Below, piece after piece: positions 40,380-48,524 of a DNA stretch of 64,000 nt. Below the pieces are notes generated by a model. That model made no database searches, was not told the DNA's origin, and was given only the letters and a program-made list of their open reading frames with translations. This DNA comes from Sulfuritalea sp. (GTDB taxonomy: Bacteria > Pseudomonadota > Gammaproteobacteria > Burkholderiales > Rhodocyclaceae). The stretch covers positions 66,330 to 130,329 of the forward strand of contig JALNYT010000009.1 in NCBI GenBank assembly GCA_023229685.1. Reading direction: 5' to 3'. Both the position numbers and the translations under genes were made by a program. Within the stretch, counting starts at the first letter, position 1. Each line of letters starts with the position of its first letter.

Positions 40380-41743
40380 CGCTGCTGCCGCGCTCGCTGC
40401 TGTGGCGCACTTTTTTGTTGATCGCCCTGCTGATGATGATCTCCGTCGCGGCATGGTTCGCCATTTTCCGGTCCTACGAGCGCGAACCGCGCGCCCGGCA
40501 ACTGGCGCAGACCCTGGTCAGCGTTGCCAATCTGACGCGGGCCGCACTGATTTCCGCCCGACCGGAAGCGCGCCGCGATCTGTTGCGCGACTTGTCCGAC
40601 CGCGAAGGCATCCACATTTACCCGGCCGATGCAACGGACCGCGTCGAGCCTTTGCCCGATCGGCCCTTTCTCCACCGGGTAGAAGAACTGGTCCGGGAGC
40701 AGATGGGACCGGAGACCCGCCTGACCCTCGAGCGGGAGGGTGAGCGTGCCTTGTTCGTCAACTTTCACATCGACGACAGCGCCGAAGGTGATTTCTGGCT
40801 GGCCCTGCCCCGCGAGCGCATCGAGCGCGTGTTTCCGCTCGGCTGGGTGGGCTGGGCCGTGGCGACGCTGCTGCTGTCGCTGGTCGGCGCCTGGGTCATC
40901 GTGTTCCGCATTACGCGCCCGCTGAAAGCGCTGCAGGAGGCCGCGCGCAAAGTCGGCGCCGGCGAGACGCCGGTCCGCCTCGATGAGACCGGCCCGACCG
41001 AACTGGCGACTGTGGCGCGCGCCTTCAACCAGATGAGCGCCGATCTGGCCGAGATCGACCAGGACCGCGCCCTGATTCTCGCCGGAATTTCGCACGATCT
41101 GCGCACGCCGCTGACGCGCCTGCGCATGGGCATCGAAATGGCCGGAGACGAAGGCTTGCAGGAAGGCATGACCGCCGACGTCGAGGAAATGGACAAGACC
41201 ATCGGCCAGTTCCTCGACTTCGCCCGCTCGGAGGGTGGCGAAGCGCAGCAGGATGTCGATGTCGCCGCCATGCTTACGGAACTCGCCACGCAATACCGGC
41301 GGCGGGGATTCGCAGTCGACCTCGCTGCACCGCCGGCACCGTCCCCGGGGATACCGCTTCGCATAACTCCTGCCTCAGTTTTTCCGGCGCGGCCGCAAGC
41401 CTTGCGCAGGGCCGTCAGCAACCTGATCGACAACGCGCTGCGCTATGCCGGTATCGAATCGCCGGTGGAACTGGCCTTGAGCACCACCAACGGCGAATTC
41501 AGCATCGAGGTTCGCGACCGCGGTCCAGGTATTCCGGTGGCTGACGCAGAGCGCATGAAGCGTCCCTTCGCCCGGCTTGAAGCAGCGCGAACCAATGCGG
41601 CCGGCGCCGGGCTGGGGCTGGCCATCGTCGATCGCATCGCGCGCTCCCACAACGGCCGTCTGGAACTGCTGCCGCGCACCGGCGGCGGGCTGGTTGCGCG
41701 TCTTGCGCTGCGCCTGGCCGGCGTGCCGCCCGCTGCCGCCTGA
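40376..41743 (+). CDS. envZ: EnvZ-like sensor histidine kinase
   Basis: A 455-aa membrane kinase: first helix (SLLWRTFLLIALLMMISVAAW), a periplasmic region to ~155, a second helix (WVGWAVATLLLSLVGAWVIVF), HAMP, HisKA with ILAGISHDLRTPLTRLRMGIEM and a HATPase with NLIDNALRYAG, VRDRGPGIP and GLGLAIVDRI. The LAGISHDLRTPLTR block is typical of EnvZ. Likely senses osmotic or envelope conditions with the OmpR-type partner. Its stop overlaps the truncated-globin start by one base. Confidence 0.88.
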   Translation: MTLLPRSLLWRTFLLIALLMMISVAAWFAIFRSYEREPRARQLAQTLVSVANLTRAALISARPEARRDLLRDLSDREGIHIYPADATDRVEPLPDRPFLHRVEELVREQMGPETRLTLEREGERALFVNFHIDDSAEGDFWLALPRERIERVFPLGWVGWAVATLLLSLVGAWVIVFRITRPLKALQEAARKVGAGETPVRLDETGPTELATVARAFNQMSADLAEIDQDRALILAGISHDLRTPLTRLRMGIEMAGDEGLQEGMTADVEEMDKTIGQFLDFARSEGGEAQQDVDVAAMLTELATQYRRRGFAVDLAAPPAPSPGIPLRITPASVFPARPQALRRAVSNLIDNALRYAGIESPVELALSTTNGEFSIEVRDRGPGIPVADAERMKRPFARLEAARTNAAGAGLGLAIVDRIARSHNGRLELLPRTGGGLVARLALRLAGVPPAAA

Positions 41744-42144
41744 TGAGCGAAACTACCACCCATTTTTCCCGGATCGGCGGCGAGCCCGCCGTGCGCCGCC
41801 TGGTCCGGCGCTTCTATGAACTGATGGACACGCTGCCCGAGGCCTACGGCATCCGCAAACTGCATGCCGCCGATCTTTCCAGCGCCGAACAGAAACTGTT
41901 CATGTTCCTTTGCGGCTGGCTGGGAGGCCCGCAACTCTACGTCGAGAAATTCGGCCACCCCAAACTGCGCGCGCGCCATATGCCTTTCCCGATCGGCAGC
42001 GAAGAAGCCGATCAGTGGATGCTGTGCATGCGTGAGGCGATGGCCGAAGTGATCGAGGATGCCGCCTTGCGCGCGGCCCTGGACAAGTCACTCAATGATC
42101 TGGCGTATCACATGCGCAATCGCGGTGATCCGCCTGTGGCCTGA
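41743..42144 (+). CDS. Group II truncated haemoglobin
   Basis: A 133-aa trHbO-type globin. Typical landmarks are FYELMDTLPEAYGIRKLH, LFMFLCGWLGGPQLYVEKFGHPKLRARHM (proximal histidine region with HPKLRARH) and DQWMLCMREAMAEV carrying the conserved tryptophan. Such globins bind O2 or NO and are linked to redox or nitrosative protection. It is coupled to the EnvZ-like kinase by a TGATG overlap, which may mean common expression rather than shared function. Confidence 0.93.
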   Translation: MSETTTHFSRIGGEPAVRRLVRRFYELMDTLPEAYGIRKLHAADLSSAEQKLFMFLCGWLGGPQLYVEKFGHPKLRARHMPFPIGSEEADQWMLCMREAMAEVIEDAALRAALDKSLNDLAYHMRNRGDPPVA

Positions 42145-42154
42145 AGGGGATGGC

Positions 42155-43297
42155 TTAGAGGTCGGCGCTGGCCTGTGCCCGGCGTAGCGCAAGGGCATGA
42201 CGGTGGCGCGCCATCAGGCGCGCGTCGGTGACGATGACGCCGATGGTTTCCCCAATCACCATGACCACCCCCAGCACCGGCAGCACCAGCATCAGGCCGG
42301 ACACGCCGGCCACCGCGCCGCCGACGAAAATCATCAGCACCGTCACCAGTGGATGCAATTCGAGGCTTTTGCCGATGGTGAGCGGCATGTACACAAAGTC
42401 GTCGAGCAATCGCACCACGCCGAATAGCGCGATCGCCCAGTAGGCCATGCCCGGCGTATCGTGGAAGTCGGTCGCCGCCACCAGCACCACCAGCAGGCCG
42501 CCGAGTATCGAACCGACATAGGGCACCCAGGCCAGCACGGCGCAGATCAGGCCCAGCGCCAGCGGCCCGGGAATGCCGAGCAGCCAGAGGCCGGCGGCAA
42601 GCGTCACGGTGTCGAGCGCGGTAAGGGTGATCAGTCCCTGAAAATAGGCGCGCGCGGTGCGATCGATCTCGTGCAGCAGAAACAGCGTCCGCTCGAAAAA
42701 GGCATTGGGTACCGCGGCGCTGAGAAAACGCTTGAAGCGGTGCCCATCGCGCAGGAAGAAGTAGGCCAGAAATGGTGCCAGCAGCAGCGAAGGAGTCCAG
42801 GCCGCCACACCGATGGCGATCGGCTCCAGATGATCGGCGACACTGCCCGCGCTTTGCGCCAGTCGTGTCGCCACGGTATCCGCCAGACGGGCGCTGGCCA
42901 GTGTCGGCCAAGAGGCCTCCATGTTGCGCAGTGAATTGTCGAGCAACTGAAGGCCACCGTGCAGGTAACGGCTCACGGTGTCCTGCCAAACGGCCATTTG
43001 CCCAGCCACCCAGGGTGTCAGGGCGAGCCCGACGACAATCAGCAGTGCCAGGAACCCTAGCGTAACCAGACTTGCCGCCGCATGGCGGCTCATGCCGCGA
43101 TAAATGAGCACCCTGACCAGCGGGTAGAGGAAGTAGTACAGGATCAGCGCCAGCAGAAAAGGCACCACCAGCCACAGCAGTTTCTGGAAAACCAGCAGGA
43201 GCAGGCAGGTCGTGGCAATGATCACAGCCCAGACGATGGGACCGGACCCATGATGGCCGCGCCCCGGCATCTCCGACGATATGATCGATGTGCTCAC
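42155..43297 (-). CDS. AI-2E family (PerM-type) membrane permease
   Basis: A 380-aa integral membrane protein with about eight hydrophobic segments. Hallmarks are LLWLVVPFLLALILYYFLYPLV at the N-terminus, FFLRDGHRFKRFL, and the C-terminal stretch GPLALGLICAVLAWVPYVGSILGG and DDFVYMPLTIGKSLELHPLVTVL. The substrates of PerM-type proteins are mostly unknown; some export autoinducer-2 or act as Na+/H+ antiporters. It starts 9 bases after the cyclic-nucleotide-binding gene stop side, on the same strand. Confidence 0.9.
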   Translation of the reverse strand: MSTSIISSEMPGRGHHGSGPIVWAVIIATTCLLLLVFQKLLWLVVPFLLALILYYFLYPLVRVLIYRGMSRHAAASLVTLGFLALLIVVGLALTPWVAGQMAVWQDTVSRYLHGGLQLLDNSLRNMEASWPTLASARLADTVATRLAQSAGSVADHLEPIAIGVAAWTPSLLLAPFLAYFFLRDGHRFKRFLSAAVPNAFFERTLFLLHEIDRTARAYFQGLITLTALDTVTLAAGLWLLGIPGPLALGLICAVLAWVPYVGSILGGLLVVLVAATDFHDTPGMAYWAIALFGVVRLLDDFVYMPLTIGKSLELHPLVTVLMIFVGGAVAGVSGLMLVLPVLGVVMVIGETIGVIVTDARLMARHRHALALRRAQASADL

Positions 43298-43306
43298 CGG
43301 CGGAGG

Positions 43307-43840
43307 CTACAGGAGATGATGATGGGCACCCACCGACAGCGCCATGACGCGCAGGCGGGCACCAAGATGGCAGGCCAGCTGGCGCGAGATTTTCGAAGCG
43401 ATGCGGGCGTGGGTATCGAGCAGGCCGACGAAGTCGTCGCGGAAGAACACAATCAGTTGGCAGGGACTGGCGGCGCGCGCCTGCGCCGAGCGCGGCGAGT
43501 TATCGAGCAGCGCCAGGTCGCCGAAGAAGGTACCGGGACCGAGTTCGGCAACACGTCCGAAATCCCCTTGTCGCCTTCTGGGATGAGAAGTTCCCGGCTC
43601 ATTGACGTCCGCTTCCCCTTGCTCCCGCCGGGAAATCAGCACTTCGCCCGCTGCGATGATGTAGATGGCCTGCCCTTCTTCGCCCTCGTCGAAGATCACC
43701 TCGCCGGCGAGGTAGTCGCGCTCGTGCAGCAGGCCCTCGACAATCTGCAACTCGGCCGGCGTCAGATCGACGAAGAGGCTGAGTCCGTGCAGGCGCTCCA
43801 GGCGCGGTGAGGTTTTTCCGGAGTTAAAAAAATTGACCAC
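43307..43840 (-). CDS. Cyclic-nucleotide-binding domain protein without output domain
   Basis: A 177-aa protein with one cNMP-binding beta-roll (residues ~15-150): LHGLSLFVDLTPAELQIVEG, VIFDEGEEGQAIYIIAAGEVLI and phosphate-binding cassette FFGDLALLDNSPRSAQARA. The usual FGE is FGD here. There is no HTH, so it is not a CRP-type transcription factor; it may gate the PerM-like permease encoded next to it. A REP-like repeat block lies just upstream of its start. Confidence 0.82.
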   Translation of the reverse strand: MVNFFNSGKTSPRLERLHGLSLFVDLTPAELQIVEGLLHERDYLAGEVIFDEGEEGQAIYIIAAGEVLISRREQGEADVNEPGTSHPRRRQGDFGRVAELGPGTFFGDLALLDNSPRSAQARAASPCQLIVFFRDDFVGLLDTHARIASKISRQLACHLGARLRVMALSVGAHHHLL

Positions 43841-43861
43841 GGCTTATCGGCTCCAAAACAT

Positions 43862-43970
43862 AGCATAGCGGAGTTTCAGTGCAGGCGTTACGCCGAAACT
43901 AAAACGCAGCATAACGGAGTTTCAGTGGCGGCCAATGCCTGCGAAAGCAGGCGTTACGCCGAAACTGAAA
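43862..43970. repeat. REP-like tandem imperfect palindromic repeats
   Basis: Two related units. Unit A (AGCATAGCGGAGTTTCAGTG, 43862-43881) recurs at 43908-43927 with one change; unit B (GCAGGCGTTACGCCGAAACT plus AAAA) at 43881-43904 recurs at 43947-43970 with one change. In each copy AGTTTC of A pairs with GAAACT of B. The second copy contains an added hairpin GCCTGC-GAAA-GCAGGC (43937-43952). It fills most of the gap between the cNMP protein and thpR. Confidence 0.75.
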
Positions 43971-43994
43971 TAATGACGTGATTCTAAATCATCC

Positions 43995-44546
43995 TTATCC
44001 CGCGTCCACTTGATTTAGCGGAAAGCTTGCCAGTGTCTTGTAGCGCGCCGCGGACTGGTGCAGGTCGCTCTCGACCAGGGAAAATTCGCTCACCCGCCAC
44101 CGAACCGGTGTCGCCAACTGCGGCAGCGACGCGCAGCGGACACGGCGCGCCAGTGTGATGTGCGGCACCAGGGCGGAACCGGAACGCTGATCGATCACCA
44201 AACCGGCGGCGCGCAGAGCAGCGGCCAGCGACTCGGCAAGGCGCCGCAACGGCTCCGGCGGCTGATTGCAGCCTGCCCACAGGATGCCGCGCTGCGGCCA
44301 GAACCCCAGGCGGTCGAGGCTCAGATCAAAGGCCTCGGCGCGCACTCCGGCGGCAATCTCTTGAAGCTGGTCGACTTGGGTTGGCGTCACCGAGCCGACA
44401 AACACCAGCGTCAGATGCAGCGCCGCGGGGCGTATCAGGCGGCCTTCGCTGCCGGCCAGATTCCCGCCAAGTGCCGCCAAATGCCCGACCGCCTCCTGAT
44501 CCGGCCAGACTGCAAAGAACACGCGGCGCGAGCGGACCTCGCCCAT
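43995..44546 (-). CDS. thpR: RNA 2',3'-cyclic phosphodiesterase
   Basis: A 183-aa 2H phosphoesterase with both catalytic motifs: HLTL in ALHLTLVFVGSVTP and HITL in LVPHITLARRV. It opens 2',3'-cyclic phosphate ends of RNA and, in vitro, ligates tRNA halves. Start MGEVRSRRVFFAVWPD at 44546 lies 6 bases after the ispF stop, indicating co-transcription with ispF. It complements the RtcB/archease/DUF504 genes elsewhere in this window. Confidence 0.92.
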   Translation of the reverse strand: MGEVRSRRVFFAVWPDQEAVGHLAALGGNLAGSEGRLIRPAALHLTLVFVGSVTPTQVDQLQEIAAGVRAEAFDLSLDRLGFWPQRGILWAGCNQPPEPLRRLAESLAAALRAAGLVIDQRSGSALVPHITLARRVRCASLPQLATPVRWRVSEFSLVESDLHQSAARYKTLASFPLNQVDAG

Positions 44547-44552
44547 GCAGTC

Positions 44553-45041
44553 TTACGCCGCACGCACCAGCAACGCCACCGCATGTGCCGCGATGCCCTC
44601 GCCACGGCCCTCGAAACCGAGACGTTCGTTGGTCTTGCCCTTGACGTTCACAGCGCCGGCCGCAATGCCGAGGTCGGCCGCGATGTTGGCGCACATTGCC
44701 GCGACATGGGGCGCGATGCGCGGCGCCTGGGCGATGATGGTGGCGTCGATGTTACCCACCTGCCAGCCTGCGGCGCGCACGGCGTCCATGGCGCCGCGCA
44801 GCAGGCTGCGGCTGTCCGCCCCCTCCCACTGCGAGCCGCTGTCGGGGAACATGCCACCGATGTCGCCCAGTCCCGCCGCGCCCAGAATCGCATCGGTAAT
44901 CGCGTGCAGCAGCGCATCGGCATCCGAATGCCCGAGCAAGCCCTGATGATGAGGAATATGCACGCCGCCCAGAATAAGCTTGCGCCCAGGCGTCAGCGCA
45001 TGCACGTCATAGCCCTGACCGACGCGAAATGGAGTGTTCAT
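44553..45041 (-). CDS. ispF: 2-C-methyl-D-erythritol 2,4-cyclodiphosphate synthase
   Basis: A 162-aa MEP-pathway enzyme. Zinc ligands are in RVGQGYDVHAL, followed by GLLGHSDADALLHAITDAILG and IDATIIAQAPRIAPH, and the C-terminus has KGKTNERLGFEGRGEGIAAHA. All family residues are present. ispD, normally adjacent in betaproteobacteria, is 2.7 kb upstream on the same strand, separated by an accessory block. Confidence 0.97.
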   Translation of the reverse strand: MNTPFRVGQGYDVHALTPGRKLILGGVHIPHHQGLLGHSDADALLHAITDAILGAAGLGDIGGMFPDSGSQWEGADSRSLLRGAMDAVRAAGWQVGNIDATIIAQAPRIAPHVAAMCANIAADLGIAAGAVNVKGKTNERLGFEGRGEGIAAHAVALLVRAA

Positions 45042-45466
45042 TGCAGAAAGGCCCTTTCACAATAGCGGCGGAACAGCTTATCCGTTTCTTCTGATTGATA
45101 TTGTATCGACATGCTGAAATGCGCCAAATAAGCCGAGCAAACCGCCGTCGCGGTCACTCTGCGATAAGCACTTCGGCCATTAGCTGACATTGCAACTGCT
45201 GTAGCCAGTCAAGACTGATAGACGGCTCTCGTCTATATTGTGGACATAAACGGTTGGCGCGCGATAGCGATTAGCCGGGCTGAGCGTTTTCGTCGATCAA
45301 GTTCGAATGACCCAAGAATAGCGGATAGCGGTGCAGTCATCCAACTTGGGGTGGCAACGTATCTCGCGCAGCCCAGGCAACCGACATAGCGCGCCTACCT
45401 CGAGGATGCGGAAACGCGTGAAGACCAGACCTGCTCGCTATGACCAACTGTGCCGCAAGGAGTGAC
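45042..45466. other. Intergenic region with lower GC between ispF and the accessory block
   Basis: About 425 bases without a convincing gene. Composition is visibly richer in A/T than the flanking genes (for example TTGATATTGTATCGACATG near 45094 and GTCTATATTGTGGACATAAA near 45230). I see no terminal repeats or transposase remnant. It is the likely left junction of the inserted block. Confidence 0.5.
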
Positions 45467-46450
45467 GTGAATCCGCCGCCAGTTTTCTTCGGCGCCTTTG
45501 ATCGCCACAATCTCGGCGACATCCTGCTCGGATCTGTGGCCGCCGAAGAGATCGGTGCCGGCACGGGGGTGTTTGCCGGGCTGGCGACGCGGGACCTGAC
45601 GCCTTGGGGCGGTCAGCGCGTTTCCACACTCGACTCATTTACGACGCCCCTGACCCTGATCCACGTCGGCGGGGAGTTGCTCGACTGCGATGCGGCGCAG
45701 GCCGCGTACATGCTGGATGAGCCCGGACTGCGCTGGCGGCGGCAGGCGCCCTACGTGGTGGCCAGGCACGAACTGGCGCCCGGCTCGGAAGTCGAGTTCC
45801 GGGCGGTCGGCGGCGTCGGACTTGCCGAACGCGACGAGGTGTTCCGCGACGAAGTGTTGGCCGCATTGCGAGAAGCAGGCAGCGTAAGCGTGCGCGACCG
45901 CACGACGCAGGCGCTGCTGGCCGTCGCCGGTATCGACGCCCCGCTAGTGCCGGATCCGGTGACACGGATCGGCAAACTCTTCGGCGCGCGCATCCGAGCC
46001 AGGATTCGGCGCAGGGATCCCTATCTCGCCGTCCAGTTTGCTGCCGAGTGCGGCGACGACGCAACGCTGGCGGCGTTCGCCCGCGGCCTCGATCGTATTG
46101 GCCTGCCCGTCGTGCTGTTCCGCGCCGGAGCCGCACCGTGGCACGATGCGCTTGAACCCTATCGCCGACTCGCGGTGCGCCGCGCACTGCCTGTGCAGGT
46201 ATTCGAATCGCTCGATGTGTGGGACATCTGCTCCCTGATCGCAGGCAGCAGCGGCTATATTGGCACCAGCCTGCACGGTCGCCTCGTCGCCGAATCGTTC
46301 GGCGTGCCGGCGCTGAGCCTCGAACCCCAGTTGGGAGCGGCGAAGAAGCTGCGTGCCTACCTGGCGACCTGGTCGCCGGGGGACGCACCGCTCGAGCCGG
46401 ATGCTTTCGCCGACGGCGCGTTCGTCTTCTCGGCGCAAGCGCCGCGGTGA
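45467..46450 (+). CDS. Polysaccharide pyruvyl transferase family protein
   Basis: A 327-aa protein with the family's N-terminal pattern FFGAFDRHNLGDILLGSVAAEEIG and the C-terminal block CSLIAGSSGYIGTSLHGRLVAESFGVPALSL. Family enzymes transfer pyruvyl groups to sugars, but many relatives are of unknown specificity. The GTG at 45467 with AAGGAG six bases upstream is favoured over the ATG at 45440. No glycosyltransferase genes accompany it, so an exopolysaccharide role is not indicated by context. Confidence 0.75.
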   Translation: MNPPPVFFGAFDRHNLGDILLGSVAAEEIGAGTGVFAGLATRDLTPWGGQRVSTLDSFTTPLTLIHVGGELLDCDAAQAAYMLDEPGLRWRRQAPYVVARHELAPGSEVEFRAVGGVGLAERDEVFRDEVLAALREAGSVSVRDRTTQALLAVAGIDAPLVPDPVTRIGKLFGARIRARIRRRDPYLAVQFAAECGDDATLAAFARGLDRIGLPVVLFRAGAAPWHDALEPYRRLAVRRALPVQVFESLDVWDICSLIAGSSGYIGTSLHGRLVAESFGVPALSLEPQLGAAKKLRAYLATWSPGDAPLEPDAFADGAFVFSAQAPR

Positions 46451-46478
46451 CCAGATGCAACCATGAGAGGGTAATCAG

Positions 46479-47372
46479 TTGAAGAAATTGCGGGTCGCCG
46501 TCATCGGCCTGGGGAATCTGGGGCGCAAATGCGCCGAGGGCGTTGTTGCCGACCAAGCCATGGCACTGGCCGGGATTGTGCGGCGTAGCCGCAGCCCCGC
46601 TTCCTGGCTGAAAGCGCCTGTCGTCACCCATGTCAGCGATCTGAATGAAGTTGATGTCGCGCTGATCTGCGTTCCTCCGGATGCGACCATGGGAGTAGTG
46701 AAGGAGCTTCTGCAAAAACGCATTCCCATAGTGGAATGCGCACGTCTCCACGGCGAGGCCTTTCTCAGGCAAAAGTCAGAAATACATCGGGTCGCGCTTC
46801 TGCACAGAGTGCCGGCCGTTGTTGGAGCGGGAAGCGACCCGGGTGCCATCTCGCTGTTCCGCAGCCATTTTGCATTGCTGGTTCCCCGAGGGCATACGGA
46901 AACCAGCCTGCATACCGCTTCAAGCCTGCACCACACACTGGCCGTGGAGGGTATCAGGGGAGTCAGGAAAGCGCTGGCGACAGAGATCAAGTCCATTGGA
47001 GGGGCGGTTCAACGCTATGTCTACGTTGAATTGGAACCTGCGGCCGACGTGGCCGGAGTGGAGCACGCCATCATCCATGACCCGCTCTTCCTCACTGAGC
47101 AGACTTTGGTATTCCCCGTGCCCAGTATTGCCGCGCTGGAAGAAACAAACCGTGGCGTGTTGCTGGAGCGGCGCGCCGCAGCGGGGGAAGCCAGCCATTC
47201 CTCCTTTTTGCTGGAGGCCCGCTTCGATGAGGCTGGGCTTGCTGCGCGAATGATGCTTGCCGCCGCGAGATCACTGTCCATGCTGCAAGCGGGCGCCCAT
47301 TCGGTGCTCGACCTGCCGCCGGGTGTGCTATGGGGTGAACAGCGCACTGCTGCGGAAAAGGAGTGGCTGTGA
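46479..47372 (+). CDS. Diaminopimelate dehydrogenase-like oxidoreductase
   Basis: A 297-aa protein starting KKLRVAVIGLGNLGRKCAEGV, an NADP-type Rossmann motif. It follows the meso-diaminopimelate D-dehydrogenase pattern: VALICVPPDA, VVGAGSDPGAISLFRSHF, LHHTLAVEGIRGVRKAL, and RYVYVELEPAADVAGVEHAI near HDPLF. If active it would make meso-DAP from tetrahydrodipicolinate in one step. The start is TTG with GAGAGGG upstream. It lies in the ispD-ispF block behind the pyruvyl-transferase-like gene. Confidence 0.8.
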   Translation: MKKLRVAVIGLGNLGRKCAEGVVADQAMALAGIVRRSRSPASWLKAPVVTHVSDLNEVDVALICVPPDATMGVVKELLQKRIPIVECARLHGEAFLRQKSEIHRVALLHRVPAVVGAGSDPGAISLFRSHFALLVPRGHTETSLHTASSLHHTLAVEGIRGVRKALATEIKSIGGAVQRYVYVELEPAADVAGVEHAIIHDPLFLTEQTLVFPVPSIAALEETNRGVLLERRAAAGEASHSSFLLEARFDEAGLAARMMLAAARSLSMLQAGAHSVLDLPPGVLWGEQRTAAEKEWL

Positions 47373-47429
47373 TTGCGTGACGAATTGCCGGCGTTCTGGC
47401 GCACCATTCAGCGCACGGGAATCGCGCAG

Positions 47430-47747
47430 TCATGACGCGACATCAATTTGCGCCAGCGCCTGCTCTATCGCGCTTGAGTCGGAAGGCCGGACCAGGCGTT
47501 CGACTTCCTTGCCCTGAGCCAGGAAAATCAGCGTTGGCCAGAGTTTGACGCGAAATGAACGCCCCAGTCGGCGCCCCGGACCATCTTCAATCCTGATGTG
47601 GCGTACTCGGGGATGGCTGCCGAATGCAGCGGCAATCAATGGCTGGGCGGCGCTGCAGTGCCCGCAGTGGGATGCGCCGAACTCGATGACCGTGGGTTCT
47701 TCGAGCGCATCGATCTCGGCGCGCGACGGTTCAATCCCCGAATGCAT
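47430..47747 (-). CDS. Thioredoxin-like protein with a CGHC active site
   Basis: A 105-aa thioredoxin fold. The active site is GASHCGHCSAAQ, a CGHC motif as in protein disulfide isomerase rather than CGPC. The cis-proline is in LWPTLIFLAQGKE. There is no signal peptide, so it should be cytoplasmic. It lies between the Ddh-like gene (convergent) and ispD, 21 bases downstream of ispD on the same strand. Confidence 0.85.
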   Translation of the reverse strand: MHSGIEPSRAEIDALEEPTVIEFGASHCGHCSAAQPLIAAAFGSHPRVRHIRIEDGPGRRLGRSFRVKLWPTLIFLAQGKEVERLVRPSDSSAIEQALAQIDVAS

Positions 47748-47768
47748 GGTGTGCGGTCCAAGGATATT

Positions 47769-48476
47769 TCACGACTGTTCCCGGTTTTGCAATATCCACG
47801 CGGCGAGTTGCAGATCCAGCGGATAGGTGACCTTGAGGTTGCTGACATCGGCCGCCACAAGGCGCGGCGAAAGCCCCAGCGTCTCGATGGCGCTCGCTTC
47901 GTCGGTGACCTGCGGCGCGAAATCGAGCGCATCGAGCAGCAGCCGATGACGAAACATCTGCGGCGTCTGCGCCTGCCACAGGCCATCGCGCGACACCGTC
48001 TGGCGAACGCGGCCGTTGTCGTCGGAGCGCTTCAGGGTGTCGGCGACCGGCATCGCCAGCAGGCCGCCGGCATCCTCCTCGCCCACCTCGGCGATCAGAT
48101 TTTCGACCATGGCGACGGTCAGGCAGGGCCGCGCCGCATCGTGCACCAGGACCCAGTCGTTGCCAATCTCGCCGAGTTCGCCGGCCATCGCCCGCAGGCC
48201 GTTGGCGACGCTGCGCGCACGCGTATCGCCGCCGCAGCGCAGGACGCGCAATTTCGGCCCGAGCGTAGCCATCGCGGCCGCGGGCCAGTGTATATCGTCC
48301 GGTGCCAGCACCACGAAAACATCCATGATCGCCGGGGTGGCGCACAATGTCGCCAAGGCGTGCCGGATCATTGGCTGGCCAGCGAGCGGCAGGTATTGCT
48401 TGGGTAGGGCGCACCCCGAGAGCGCGCCCATGCGCGACCCAGAGCCTGCGGCCGGAACCAGTGCGTGATAGGTCAT
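47769..48476 (-). CDS. ispD: 2-C-methyl-D-erythritol 4-phosphate cytidylyltransferase
   Basis: A 235-aa MEP-pathway enzyme. The nucleotide-binding start YHALVPAAGSGSRMG, LPKQYLPLAGQPMIRHAL, VLVHDAARPCLTVAMV and WQAQTPQMFRHRLLLDAL are all present. ispF follows only after an interruption of about 2.7 kb. It is divergent from the MgtC-like gene with a 48-base gap that must hold both promoters. Confidence 0.97.
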   Translation of the reverse strand: MTYHALVPAAGSGSRMGALSGCALPKQYLPLAGQPMIRHALATLCATPAIMDVFVVLAPDDIHWPAAAMATLGPKLRVLRCGGDTRARSVANGLRAMAGELGEIGNDWVLVHDAARPCLTVAMVENLIAEVGEEDAGGLLAMPVADTLKRSDDNGRVRQTVSRDGLWQAQTPQMFRHRLLLDALDFAPQVTDEASAIETLGLSPRLVAADVSNLKVTYPLDLQLAAWILQNREQS

Positions 48477-48524
48477 GCCGCAATTCTATACAATCGCCTT
48501 ACAGGAATTCGCGGGAGACAGAAG

